Translations under genes and position numbers: made by a program | The notes under the pieces: generated by a model | Seen by the model: the letters and a program-made list of their open reading frames with translations, nothing else | What the model was told of the DNA's origin: nothing | Databases searched by the model: none | Shown here: positions 54,385 through 63,257 of the stretch, one piece after another | How positions within the stretch are numbered: the first letter of the stretch is position 1 | Layout of the letters: every line of letters starts with the position of its first letter | Assembly (NCBI RefSeq): GCF_000737195.2 | Contig: NZ_JALM01000005.1 | Coordinates: 1-64,000 of the forward strand | Direction of reading: 5' to 3' | Length of the DNA stretch: 64,000 bases | From: Sciscionella sediminilitoris | GTDB lineage: Bacteria > Actinomycetota > Actinomycetes > Mycobacteriales > Pseudonocardiaceae

Positions 54385-56157
54385 GTGGCACGTGAATTCG
54401 GTTCGGTCGGCGTGATCGGCCTGGGCACCATGGGGTCGGGGATCGCGGAGGTGCTCGCGCGCAGCGGGATCGCCGTGGTCGCCGTCGAGGTCGACGCGGA
54501 GGGGATCGAACGTGGCCGCGAGCATCTGAACCGCTCCACGCAGCGTGCGGTGGACAAGGAGAAGATCGACGCGCAGGGCAGGGAGGCGCTGCTCGGGCGG
54601 ATCACCTGGACCGAATCGCTCGCCGATCTGGCCGGGGTGGACCTGGTCATCGAGGCGGTCCCGGAGAACCTGGAGCTGAAGTCCCGCATCTTCGCCGAGG
54701 TGGACGAGATCGTCGGCGCGGAGACCATCATCTGCTCGAACACCTCCTCGCTCTCGGTCACCGAGATCGGCGTGCACACCAAACGGCCCGGCAAGGTCGT
54801 CGGGATGCACTTCTTCAATCCGGCTCCGGTGCAGAAGCTCGTGGAGATCGTGCGCACCGTCGTCACCGAACCGGCGGTCATCGACGAGGTGGTCGCGTTC
54901 GCCGAGAAGCTGGGCAAGACCCCGGTCGTCGTCGGGGACCGCGCCGGATTCATCGCGAACGCGCTGCTTTTCGGGTACCTCAACCACGCGGTGACCATGT
55001 ACGAGCAGAGCTACGCCAGCCGCGAGGATCTGGACGCGGCCATGCGGTACGGCTGCAACTACCCGATGGGTCCGCTGCAGCTGCTCGATCTCATCGGGCT
55101 GGACACCGCGTACGAGATCCTCGAATCGATGTACCGCCAGTCCCGCAACCGCTTGCACGCCCCGGCCCCGCTGCTCAAGCAGATGATCACCGCGGGTCTG
55201 TGCGGGCGCAAGACCGGGCGCGGTTTCTACAGCTATGACGGGCCGGATTCGCCGAACGTGGTCGCGGACGCCGAATCCGCGGCAGCCGCGATCGATACCG
55301 CGACCGCGCGCCCGATCCAGTCGGCGGGCGTGGTCGGCACCGGAACCATGGCCACCGGAATCGTCGAGGTGCTGGCGAAATCCGGGTACCCGGTGGTGCT
55401 TCGCGCGCGCAGCACGGAGAAGGCCGAGGCCGCGCGCGCGAAGGTGCGCAAATCCCTGGACAAGCAGGTGTCCAAGGGAAAGCTGGAGGAATCCGCGGCC
55501 GAGGAGATCATCGGCCGGATCACCCCCGCGGCGGAATTCTCCGCACTGTCGCAAGTGGACATCGTGATCGAGGCCGTCGCCGAGGAACTGCCGATCAAAC
55601 AGGAAGTGTTCGCCGAGCTCGACAAGGTCGCCAAACCGGGCGCCATCCTCGCGACCACGACCTCCTCGCTTCCGGTCGTGGAGTGCGCCGCGGCGACCTC
55701 CCGGCCCGCGGATGTCATCGGCATGCACTTCTTCAACCCGGCCCCGGTGATGAAGCTCGTGGAGGTGGTGCGCACCATCGCCACCGACAGCGATGTGGTC
55801 GCGACCGTGCACGCCCTTTCCGAGAAGGTCCGCAAGCACCCGGTGCACTGCGCCGACCGGGCCGGGTTCATCACCAACGCGCTGCTTTTCCCGTATCTCA
55901 ACGATGCGGTGAACATGCTCGAGGCGCACTACGCGACCGCGGACGACATCGACACCGCGATGAAGGTCGGTTGCGGGCTGCCGATGGGCCCGTTCGAACT
56001 GCTCGACGTGGTCGGGCTCGATGTCTCGCTGGCCATCGAGCGCACCCTGTACAACGAGTTCCGTGAGGCCGGATACTCCCCGGCCCCGCTGCTCGAGCAC
56101 CTGGTCACCGCGGGCCGCCTCGGCCGTAAGACCGGAAACGGATTCCGTGCGTACTAA
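54385..56157 (+). CDS. Tandem-duplicated 3-hydroxyacyl-CoA dehydrogenase
   Basis: 590 aa made of two complete 3HCDH units. Unit 1 starts GVIGLGTMGSGIAEVLARSG and unit 2, near residue 312, starts GVVGTGTMATGIVEVLAKSG; each has an NAD-binding part, a GMHFFNPAP motif and a C-terminal helical domain. It probably acts on 3-hydroxybutyryl-CoA or similar. Unit 2 has MATG where unit 1 has MGSG. GTG 54385 follows GGAGG. The next gene overlaps its 3' end by 11 nt. Confidence 0.9.
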   Translation: MAREFGSVGVIGLGTMGSGIAEVLARSGIAVVAVEVDAEGIERGREHLNRSTQRAVDKEKIDAQGREALLGRITWTESLADLAGVDLVIEAVPENLELKSRIFAEVDEIVGAETIICSNTSSLSVTEIGVHTKRPGKVVGMHFFNPAPVQKLVEIVRTVVTEPAVIDEVVAFAEKLGKTPVVVGDRAGFIANALLFGYLNHAVTMYEQSYASREDLDAAMRYGCNYPMGPLQLLDLIGLDTAYEILESMYRQSRNRLHAPAPLLKQMITAGLCGRKTGRGFYSYDGPDSPNVVADAESAAAAIDTATARPIQSAGVVGTGTMATGIVEVLAKSGYPVVLRARSTEKAEAARAKVRKSLDKQVSKGKLEESAAEEIIGRITPAAEFSALSQVDIVIEAVAEELPIKQEVFAELDKVAKPGAILATTTSSLPVVECAAATSRPADVIGMHFFNPAPVMKLVEVVRTIATDSDVVATVHALSEKVRKHPVHCADRAGFITNALLFPYLNDAVNMLEAHYATADDIDTAMKVGCGLPMGPFELLDVVGLDVSLAIERTLYNEFREAGYSPAPLLEHLVTAGRLGRKTGNGFRAY

Positions 56158-56944
56158 GGAAACTCCCGCCGTCCCGGTCGCCGAAGCGGTGGCCGGGATG
56201 GCGAAACGGTTCACCGAACTCGCGTTGTCCGCGCCGGACAAGGACGCCGCGGTGGCGGCGACCCCGGACTGGTCGGTGACCGATGTCCTCGGGCACGTCG
56301 CGATGGAGCCCGCGCGCTACCGCGCACTCGCCCTCGGCGGGGGCGAATGGCCTTCGCGGGTCGCGGATCTGCCCGCGTTCAACGCCGAGCAGGTGCGGAC
56401 CCTGCCGACCAGGGACCGTGCCGACCTCGCCGGGATCCTGCGCGCGGACACCGATGCCCTGCTCGCCACGATCGCCGAATTCGGGGACCGGCCGCCGCTG
56501 ATGAACTTCGACGGCGACCAGCGGGTGCGCGCCGATCTCGCGCTCGGCACCCTGCTCGGCGAATTCGTGGTGCACGGCCACGACATCGCGCGTTCGCTCG
56601 GTGAACCCTGGCCCATCGAACCCGCGCACGTGCCGATCATCATGGACGGGCTGCACCAGATTCTGCCCGGCTGGGCCAAACCCTCGGGCCACACCGCGAG
56701 CTATGCGCTGCGACTGCGCGGATTCGGCAGCTATACCTACGTTTTCCGGGATGGCGAACTGACCGTGGATCCGGCCGAACCGGGGCGGATCGATGTGCAC
56801 CTGAGCCTCGAACCGGTGACCGCGCTGCTGCTCAACTACGGCCGGATCGGCCCGGTGAAACCGGCGCTGACCGGTAAAGCCCTTGTCTGGGGCCGGAAAC
56901 CGTGGCTCGGTCCCGGCCTCGTCGGCCGGTTCCACAGTCCGTGA
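56147..56944 (+). CDS. MDMPI/DinB-like mycothiol-dependent family protein
   Basis: 265 aa. The N-terminal metal-binding region has TPDWSVTDVLGHVAMEPARY and VVHGHDIARSLG, the His pattern of mycothiol-dependent maleylpyruvate isomerase-like proteins. Members are mycothiol transferases or isomerases; the substrate is unknown. GTG 56147 lies inside the end of the dehydrogenase gene, so the two are co-translated. Convergent with the methyltransferase, 1 nt apart. Confidence 0.75.
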   Translation: MRTKETPAVPVAEAVAGMAKRFTELALSAPDKDAAVAATPDWSVTDVLGHVAMEPARYRALALGGGEWPSRVADLPAFNAEQVRTLPTRDRADLAGILRADTDALLATIAEFGDRPPLMNFDGDQRVRADLALGTLLGEFVVHGHDIARSLGEPWPIEPAHVPIIMDGLHQILPGWAKPSGHTASYALRLRGFGSYTYVFRDGELTVDPAEPGRIDVHLSLEPVTALLLNYGRIGPVKPALTGKALVWGRKPWLGPGLVGRFHSP

Positions 56945-56945
56945 A

Positions 56946-57704
56946 CTACGGGCGTTTCCGCGCCTCGATGAGGAACCGGCAGGACTCGGTGACAAAAGAG
57001 CCCTCGCGCTGAATGTGTTCGTGCATCCGGTGCAGGGTCTCCCGGTAGCGCTCGACGCTGAACTCGGGAACCGTCCAGACGACCTTGCGCAGGAAGTAGA
57101 TCACCGCGCCGATATCGAAGAACTCGACCCGCAGCCGCTCGGTGCGCAGGTCGAGCACCTCGAGCCCGGCCTGTTCGGCGCCGTCACGCGCGTCCTCGGT
57201 GCGCCGGGCCCGATAGTGTTCGGCGGGCAGCTCGCCGAGGAAGTAGGCGCTGAGCCCGCTGAGGTTCTCCGGGCCGATCTGCTGGGAGAGGTAGCTGCCG
57301 CCGGGCCGGAGCACCCGCGCGATCTCGGCCCACCAGGTGGTCACCGGATGCCTGCTGGTCACCAGTTCGAAGGCGTTGTCCGCGAACGGCAGCGGCGGCT
57401 CGTCCTGATCGGCGACCACGGCGGCGCCGCGCGGATGCAGCCGCTCGGTCGCGCGGGCCAGGTTCGGCGGCCAGGCCTCGGTCGCCACCATCAGCGGCGG
57501 CAGGGTCTCGGCCTCGTCGAGTACTTCACCGCCCCCGGTCTGGATGTCCAGCGCCGAGGAGACCCCGGCCAGCCTGCGCGCCATCAGCCGGGCGTATCCC
57601 CAGGAGGGGCGCTGTTCGGTGGCCCGCCCGTCCAGCCAGGCGAAATCCCACCCGTCGACGGAGGCGGCCGCTGCCTCGTCGATCAGTTCCTCGAATGTGG
57701 CCAT
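56946..57704 (-). CDS. Class I SAM-dependent methyltransferase
   Basis: 252 aa. The SAM-binding segment is SSALDIQTGGGEVL, the acidic loop is VVADQDEPPLPFADNAFELV, and the post-motif region is EIARVLRPGGSYLSQQIG. The substrate is unknown. ATG 57704 lies 6 nt after a -10-like CAGAAT on the minus strand. The 235 nt beyond it (57705-57939) hold no convincing gene. Confidence 0.85.
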   Translation of the reverse strand: MATFEELIDEAAAASVDGWDFAWLDGRATEQRPSWGYARLMARRLAGVSSALDIQTGGGEVLDEAETLPPLMVATEAWPPNLARATERLHPRGAAVVADQDEPPLPFADNAFELVTSRHPVTTWWAEIARVLRPGGSYLSQQIGPENLSGLSAYFLGELPAEHYRARRTEDARDGAEQAGLEVLDLRTERLRVEFFDIGAVIYFLRKVVWTVPEFSVERYRETLHRMHEHIQREGSFVTESCRFLIEARKRP

Positions 57705-57939
57705 GTGGCTATTCTGGCAACCCCATCAACTCAATTCCGGGGCGAAGGTGGAATCCGCGGCACGCGTGCCCACGAAGGCATGTTCGGCACCCCGAACGCC
57801 GGTCCGGCACAGAACATCAGCCGCGTCGGATTTCCGGCCACCTGGGCCCGCCATGGCGCGAAAGTCATGCAGTGGAGGGAAAATCGGTCCAGCTGACCCT
57901 GCTCCGCGGTGCACGAGGACGGCAGCCTCGGCCGGGTGC

Positions 57940-58797
57940 TCAGCCGAAGGAACCGGCGGCGTAGGCCCGGTGCAGCGCGTCCCGCCAGTCCGGGAGCGGG
58001 GTGAGCCCGGCCGCGCGCCACGCGTCATCCCCGAGCACCGAGTAGGCGGGACGCGGGGTCGGGGACGGGAACTCCTCGGTGGTGCACGGCCGCACCCGGT
58101 CCGGATCGGCGCCCACCTCGGTGAAGATCGCCTTGGCGAAGCCACACCAGGTGGTCTGGCCGCTGCCCGAGGCATGCAGCACCTGCGGCAGCTCGCGCTC
58201 GCCCAGCGCGGCGGCGAGCTCCAGCAACCCGTCCGCGAGATCGGCCGACCAGGTCGGGGTGCCGTGCTGGTCGTCGACAACGGTGAGGGTCTCGCGCTCC
58301 CGCTGCAGGCGCAGCATGGTCTTGACGAAGTTGTGCCCGTGCGCGCCGTACACCCACGCGGTGCGCACCACGTGCCCGCCCGCGGCGAGCACGGCCTGTT
58401 CCCCGGCGAGCTTGCTGCGCCCGTACACCGAATTCGGCGCGGTCGGATCGGCAGGCTCGTAGGGGCGGTCCGCGTCCCCGCCGAACACGTAGTCGGTGGA
58501 CACGTGGACGCAGGCGATGCCGAACTCCGCGCAGGCGTTCGCGATCAGTTCCGGCCCGCGCGCGTTCACCGCGAAGGCGGCGTCCACATCGGACTCCGCC
58601 TTGTCCACCGCGGTGTACGCGGCCGCGTTGAACAGCACCGAACCGCCCGCTCCGGCGAACTCGGCGAGCCGGGCCTTGACACTGGCTTCCTCGGTGATGT
58701 CCAGCTCGGCCGAGGAATAGGCCCAGTTCGTCGCGGTCTTGGCGGCCAGATCGCTGCCCAGCTGCCCGCGCGCCCCGGTGACCAGTACCTCGGTCAT
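57940..58797 (-). CDS. rmlD: dTDP-4-dehydrorhamnose reductase
   Basis: 285 aa. Final step of dTDP-L-rhamnose synthesis. Rossmann motif TGARGQLG; catalytic region STDYVFGG and YGRSKLAGE with Tyr and Lys. Rhamnose is needed for the arabinogalactan-peptidoglycan linker begun by WecA. 76 nt separate it from rmlB on the same strand. Confidence 0.93.
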   Translation of the reverse strand: MTEVLVTGARGQLGSDLAAKTATNWAYSSAELDITEEASVKARLAEFAGAGGSVLFNAAAYTAVDKAESDVDAAFAVNARGPELIANACAEFGIACVHVSTDYVFGGDADRPYEPADPTAPNSVYGRSKLAGEQAVLAAGGHVVRTAWVYGAHGHNFVKTMLRLQRERETLTVVDDQHGTPTWSADLADGLLELAAALGERELPQVLHASGSGQTTWCGFAKAIFTEVGADPDRVRPCTTEEFPSPTPRPAYSVLGDDAWRAAGLTPLPDWRDALHRAYAAGSFG

Positions 58798-58873
58798 GCC
58801 TCGTCTCCTCGCCCGGTGCGCTCCTCGCTCGCCAGGGCTCGCTGCGATGCTCCCGCGCTCGTCGTCTTCGTGG

Positions 58874-59872
58874 TCATGCCAGCGCCGCCCGTTCCTTCAG
58901 CGGCTCCCACCACTCGCGGTTCTCGGTGTACCAGGCGACCGTCTCGGCGAGCCCCTTGTCGAAGGGCACCCGGGGCGCGTACCCGAGCTCGGCCGAGATC
59001 TTGCCGATGTCCACCGAGTAGCGCCGGTCGTGCGCCTTACGGTCCTCGACGGGCTGTACCGAGGACCAGTCGCGTCCGGTGGCCTCGAGCAGTTTCTCGG
59101 TGAGCTCCTTGTTCGTGAGCTCGGTTCCGCCGCCGATGTTGTAGATCTCTCCGGCCTTTCCGGCCTCGGCGACCAGCGAGATTCCGTAGCAGTGGTCGTC
59201 CACGTGCAGCCAGTCGCGTACGTTCAGCCCGTCGCCGTAGAGCGGGACCTGTTTCCCGTCGAGCAGGTTCGTCACGAACAGCGGGATGACCTTCTCCGGG
59301 AACTGGTACGGCCCGTAGTTGTTGGAGCAGCGGGTCACGCAGACCGGGAGCCCGTGGGTGATCGCGTAGGACCGGGCGAGCAGGTCCGAGCTGGCCTTGG
59401 ACGCGGAGTAGGGCGAGTTGGGCTCGAGGATGTGGTCCTCGCGCCAGGAACCGGACTCGATGGTGCCGTACACCTCGTCGGTGGACACGTGCACGAACTT
59501 GCCGACCCCGGCGTCCAGCGCGGCCTGCAGCAGGGTCTGGGTGCCGACCACATTGGTGAGCACGAATTCCGCGGAGCCCGCGATGGAGCGGTCCACGTGG
59601 GATTCGGCGGCGAAGTGCACCACGAGGTCGACCCCGTGCATCAGCTCGGCCACCTCCTCGGCCTCGCAGATGTCGCCGTGCACGAACCGCAGCCGGTCAC
59701 TGTCCCGGACCGGGTCGAGGTTCTCCTCGTTGCCCGCGTAGGTGAGCTTGTCGAGCACGATCACCTCGGCACCGGAGAAGGCCGGGTACGCGCCGTTGAG
59801 CACCTGGCGGGTGAAGTGCGAGCCGATGAAGCCTGCGCCGCCGGTGACGAGAATTCGAGACACTGCGTTCAC
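58874..59872 (-). CDS. rmlB: dTDP-glucose 4,6-dehydratase
   Basis: 332 aa. NAD-binding motif TGGAGFIGSHF, active-site region STDEVYG, and YSASKASSD with catalytic Tyr and Lys. Makes dTDP-4-keto-6-deoxyglucose for RmlC/RmlD. GTG 59872 gives the family length and lies 6 nt after a -10-like GAGACT; the upstream frame to 60445 is spurious, antisense to the LCP gene. Confidence 0.93.
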   Translation of the reverse strand: MNAVSRILVTGGAGFIGSHFTRQVLNGAYPAFSGAEVIVLDKLTYAGNEENLDPVRDSDRLRFVHGDICEAEEVAELMHGVDLVVHFAAESHVDRSIAGSAEFVLTNVVGTQTLLQAALDAGVGKFVHVSTDEVYGTIESGSWREDHILEPNSPYSASKASSDLLARSYAITHGLPVCVTRCSNNYGPYQFPEKVIPLFVTNLLDGKQVPLYGDGLNVRDWLHVDDHCYGISLVAEAGKAGEIYNIGGGTELTNKELTEKLLEATGRDWSSVQPVEDRKAHDRRYSVDIGKISAELGYAPRVPFDKGLAETVAWYTENREWWEPLKERAALA

Positions 59873-59981
59873 CGCACCAGTCTCGCACGCCACGTTCGGG
59901 TCATCCTCGGGAGACCGCCGTGGTTGGCGCATGTGCGCAGCGCGACGCAGACTAGACTCGCGGCAGCCGAGAGGGAGACGA

Positions 59982-61223
59982 GTGGGCGATCCAACGAAAC
60001 CGGCCGACGGGGCGGAACGGGCGTTCAAGCCGACGCCGTACCCGCGCGCGACCAATGCACCCCTGCCCGCGGCCCCGCAGCGGCCGCGGACCAAAGCACA
60101 ACGGGTGCGTAACGGCGTCAAGGTCGGGTTGATCGTGCTCTCCGTGGTCGCGCTCGTGGGGACCGGCGTCGCCTGGGGCGTGGTGAACTGGTTCCGGGGC
60201 AACACGAACACCGCCGATGTGCTCTCCACCAAGGGCGAGGGCCCGAGCGCGGACGACGGGGCCGAGGACATCCTGCTGGTCGGCAGCGACAGCCGCACCG
60301 ATATCCAGGGCAATCCGCTGCCACTCGATGTGCTCAAGCGGCTGCGCACCGAGGCGACCGACGGGGTCAACACCGACACCATGATGCTGCTGCGGATCCC
60401 GCGCGGCGGCGGGAAGGCGAAGGCGATCTCCATTCCGCGGGACACCTACGTGAACGTCCCCGGCCAGGGCGCGGAGAAGATCAACGCCGCCTATGGGCAC
60501 ACCGCCGAGCAGGAGATGGCCGAACTGCGGGCGAAGGGGGAGAGCGGCCCGGACGTCGAGCGCAAATCGCGCCAGGCGGGCGCGCGCAAGCTCGTGCAGG
60601 CCGTGCAGGGGCTGACCGGCGCGCACATCGACCACTACGCCGAGGTCAACCTCTACGGTTTCTACCTGCTCACCAATGCCGTCGGCGGGGTTCCGGTCTG
60701 CCTCAAGCACGCGACCAAGGACAAGGACTCCGGGGCGGACTTCACCGCGGGCTGGCAGACGGTCAGCGGTGGCCAGGCGCTGTCCTTCGTGCGCCAGCGC
60801 AAGAACCTGCCGCACGGTGACCTCGACCGGATCAAGCGCCAGCAGGTGTTCCTCGCCTCCGCCGCCAACCAGGTGCTCTCCGCGGGCACCCTCACCGATC
60901 CGGCCAAGCTCTCCGGGCTGGTGGACACGGTGCGCAAGGCGATGCTGTTCGACAACGACTTCGACATCACCCAGTTCGTCCAGCAGGCGCAAGGGCTCGC
61001 CGGGGGCAATGTCGACTTCGCCACCATTCCCGTCGAGGCGGTCGGCGCGCGCAACGAACGCGGGCAGAGCATCATCAAGGTCGACACCGGGGCGGTGCAC
61101 CGTTTCGTCGCGGACATCTTCACCCAGCAGACGCCGAAACCGCAGGGCAGGCCGGCGCCTCCGGGACGGACCGCGCCCGCGGCCGCGATGGCGGAGCTGA
61201 ACAGCCCGAAGTGCGTGGACTGA
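59982..61223 (+). CDS. LytR-CpsA-Psr protein, Lcp1-like
   Basis: 413 aa. A cytoplasmic tail of about 45 residues rich in P, R and A, one helix (VGLIVLSVVALVGTGVAWGV), then the LCP domain (ILLVGSDSRTD, ISIPRDTYV, LSFVRQRKNL). Position between rmlD and the TIGR03089 gene equals M. tuberculosis Rv3267 (Lcp1), which ligates arabinogalactan to peptidoglycan; the same role is inferred. GTG 59982 follows AGGGAG. A -10-like TAGACT (59953-59958) lies upstream. Confidence 0.88.
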   Translation: MGDPTKPADGAERAFKPTPYPRATNAPLPAAPQRPRTKAQRVRNGVKVGLIVLSVVALVGTGVAWGVVNWFRGNTNTADVLSTKGEGPSADDGAEDILLVGSDSRTDIQGNPLPLDVLKRLRTEATDGVNTDTMMLLRIPRGGGKAKAISIPRDTYVNVPGQGAEKINAAYGHTAEQEMAELRAKGESGPDVERKSRQAGARKLVQAVQGLTGAHIDHYAEVNLYGFYLLTNAVGGVPVCLKHATKDKDSGADFTAGWQTVSGGQALSFVRQRKNLPHGDLDRIKRQQVFLASAANQVLSAGTLTDPAKLSGLVDTVRKAMLFDNDFDITQFVQQAQGLAGGNVDFATIPVEAVGARNERGQSIIKVDTGAVHRFVADIFTQQTPKPQGRPAPPGRTAPAAAMAELNSPKCVD

Positions 61224-61318
61224 TCCAGCGGTCGCCCCAGCCCCGGGCGGAACTTCTCGCCGGCGCCCATGCCCGTTCAACTCCGGTCGAGTTCACGGCG
61301 TGCTCTAAGCTCGTCGTG

Positions 61319-62035
61319 ATGGGCATTACCGAATCCGTGCTGGTCCCGCTGCTGCGCACGGAAGCAGCGCGGCCGTTGATCACGCACTACGACGATGAAC
61401 TGGGCAGCAGGGTCGAGCTCTCCGTGGCGACCACCGCGAACTGGGCGGCGAAGACGGCGAACTGGCTGCGCGAGGAGACCGAACTGGAGCCGGGTGATCC
61501 GGTCGGGTTCGCCCTGCCGCCGCACTGGCAAACGCTTGGCATCCTGTTCGGTATCTGGTGGTGCGGCGGGGATGTGCGCACCGAGGCGCCGGGTGCCCCG
61601 ATCGCGTTCCTCCCCGAGGGCGGCGCTGTCGATGGGGGTTCGGACCCGGAACTGATCGCCGAGGTCAGCCTGCATCCCATGGGGCTCGGGCTCAGCGGTG
61701 AACCGGCCGGCGGGGCCGTCGATTTCGTCGAGGACGCCCGGTTGCACGGGGACGACTTCGTGGCGATCGATCCGGCGGGCCCGGACACGGCCGCGCTCGC
61801 CGGGCAACCGGTCGCCACGGTGCTCGAACGGGCCAGGGAACGGGCGAGCGAACTCGGGATCGAGCGCGGCACCAGGGTGCTTTCCACCGCGGACTGGACG
61901 ATTCCGGACGGACTGGTGGATGTGCTCGCCGTGTTCGCGGCCGGTGGCGCCCTCGTCCAGTGCACCAATGCCGATCCGGCCAAGCTGGAAGAGCGCGCGA
62001 ACACCGAGCGGTGCACGCTACTGTTGCCGGCATGA
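61319..62035 (+). CDS. TIGR03089 family protein
   Basis: 238 aa resembling the N-terminal part of acyl-CoA synthetases (WAAKTANWLREETELEPGDPVGFALPP) without the AMP-binding core, so it is not expected to be an active ligase. It follows lcp1 as in mycobacteria (Rv3268 position). ATG 61319 lies 7 nt after TAAGCT (61306-61311). Its stop overlaps the LysE gene. Confidence 0.8.
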   Translation: MGITESVLVPLLRTEAARPLITHYDDELGSRVELSVATTANWAAKTANWLREETELEPGDPVGFALPPHWQTLGILFGIWWCGGDVRTEAPGAPIAFLPEGGAVDGGSDPELIAEVSLHPMGLGLSGEPAGGAVDFVEDARLHGDDFVAIDPAGPDTAALAGQPVATVLERARERASELGIERGTRVLSTADWTIPDGLVDVLAVFAAGGALVQCTNADPAKLEERANTERCTLLLPA

Positions 62036-62664
62036 CCTGGTCGACCTACGGGGTGTTCCTGCTCGCCGTGCTGCTCGGTGCCATGGTTCCCGGGCCGACG
62101 ACCGCGCTCGTGATCCGGCGCAGTGCGTTGCGCGGCACCGGTTCCACGGTGCCCATGGTCGCCGGGATGGAGCTCGGCCTCGTCGCCTGGGTGATCGCGG
62201 CCGCGCTCGGGGTGACCGCGCTGCTTTCGGCGAGCGAGCTGGCCTACACCGTGCTGCGCATCGCGGGCGCACTGTTCCTGATCTACCTGGGTATCCAGGC
62301 CTGGCTGGCCGCGCGGCGGATCGATGGGGACGCCGAACTCGGCGCGGGTGCCAGTGAGCGCGCGACCGCGTGGCGGGCCTTCGGGACCGGACTGGTCACC
62401 AACATCGCCAACCCGAAGATCGCCGCGTTCACCTTCGCCTTCTACCCGCAGTTCCTGCCGGAGGGGAGCGATCTGCTGCCCGCGACCTGCCTGCTCGCGG
62501 TCTCGCACATGATCGTGGACGCCGCCTGGTTCCTCGGCCTGGCCATGTTCGTCGGGCGGGCGCGGCGGTTCTTCCAGCGCGCGAAGATCCGCAAGCGGCT
62601 GGAGCGCACGACCGGAACCGTGATGATCGGGCTCGGCAGCGGGATGGCCGCGGACAAGCTGTAA
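62032..62664 (+). CDS. LysE/RhtB-family amino-acid exporter
   Basis: 210 aa with six helices: GVFLLAVLLGAMVPGPTTALV at the N-terminus and the family motif NIANPKIAAFTFAFYPQFL. It exports amino acids or related compounds; the substrate is unknown. ATG 62032 overlaps the TIGR03089 stop by 4 nt, and TACTGT (62019-62024) 7 nt before it offers a leaderless start. Confidence 0.87.
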   Translation: MTWSTYGVFLLAVLLGAMVPGPTTALVIRRSALRGTGSTVPMVAGMELGLVAWVIAAALGVTALLSASELAYTVLRIAGALFLIYLGIQAWLAARRIDGDAELGAGASERATAWRAFGTGLVTNIANPKIAAFTFAFYPQFLPEGSDLLPATCLLAVSHMIVDAAWFLGLAMFVGRARRFFQRAKIRKRLERTTGTVMIGLGSGMAADKL

Positions 62665-62781
62665 CCAGCCGGTTACGCACGCGAGAGAGACGACCACGGT
62701 TCGTAACTCGTCGAGCACTCTCGTGCAATACGGCGGCGATGGAATGGCGGACGTCAGCAACCCCGAATGAAAGGTTCTCTC

Positions 62782-62838
62782 ATGACCAGCATTGTTGGCC
62801 TGCTCGACCAGATCCTCGCCATCATCGGTATTCACTGA
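62782..62838 (+). CDS. Candidate 18-aa hydrophobic peptide gene
   Basis: MTSIVGLLDQILAIIGIH. GAAAGG (62768-62773) lies 8 nt before the ATG and a strong terminator follows 10 nt after the stop, giving a free-standing unit of about 140 nt. A -10-like CAATAC (62726-62731) is upstream. The peptide is amphipathic and resembles type I toxins or phenol-soluble-modulin-like peptides only in character; no homology is claimed. Confidence 0.5.
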   Translation: MTSIVGLLDQILAIIGIH

Positions 62839-62848
62839 CGAAGGACCG

Positions 62849-62892
62849 ACGCGGGTTCGGGGCGCGGGCATCGACCCGCGCCCCGCCCGCGT
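62849..62892 (+). terminator. Strong intrinsic terminator after the 18-aa ORF
   Basis: GGGGCGCGGG (62859-62868) pairs with CCCGCGCCCC (62875-62884) around CATCGA, extended by ACGCGGG and CCCGCGT on the outside. It isolates the small ORF from the YiaA-like gene. Confidence 0.8.
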
Positions 62893-62961
62893 AGAACTAC
62901 GCATACCGAACGCGGGGAATCACCGATGCCGGGTGCCCGGGTTTCCCGGCAGAGTTCCGGT

Positions 62962-63249
62962 ATGTCGAACACGATCAGCTCGAACAACACCACGAATGCC
63001 TTCTTCGCGCAGGCGGCGGTCTCGTTCGCCGTCGCCCTGGTCGCGGTCACCGTCGGGGTGATCTTCCTCCCGGTCAGCGGCTGGGTGCGCGGTTTCCTCA
63101 GTATCGGCGTGCTCTACACCGTGACCTCCGCGTTCACCCTCGCCAAGTGCGTGCGGGACCGCCAGCAGGAAACCCAGCTGATCAGCAGGGTGGACCAGGC
63201 GCGGATGGAGAAGTACCTCGCCGAGCACGATCCGCTGAAGCAGCCCTGA
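62962..63249 (+). CDS. YiaA/YiaB-like two-helix membrane protein
   Basis: 95 aa. Helices AAVSFAVALVAVTVGVIFLP and GWVRGFLSIGVLYTVTSAFTL, then a cytoplasmic tail with KCVRDRQQE, as in the YiaA/B two-helix family of unknown function. ATG 62962 lies 6 nt after a -10-like CAGAGT, so it may be leaderless. Convergent with the glutamate-synthase-like gene. Confidence 0.75.
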   Translation: MSNTISSNNTTNAFFAQAAVSFAVALVAVTVGVIFLPVSGWVRGFLSIGVLYTVTSAFTLAKCVRDRQQETQLISRVDQARMEKYLAEHDPLKQP

Positions 63250-63257
63250 ATCGCCGC

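Noticed and set aside
53335-56241. A 968-codon open frame on the minus strand
   Set aside because: It is antisense to dhaL, dhaM and the fused dehydrogenase, has no motifs, and reflects the high GC third-position bias of the plus-strand genes.
57705-57939. A 38-codon frame at 57780 in the gap between the methyltransferase and rmlD
   Set aside because: Only a weak AAGG precedes it, there is no promoter or terminator, and composition is ordinary for the region.
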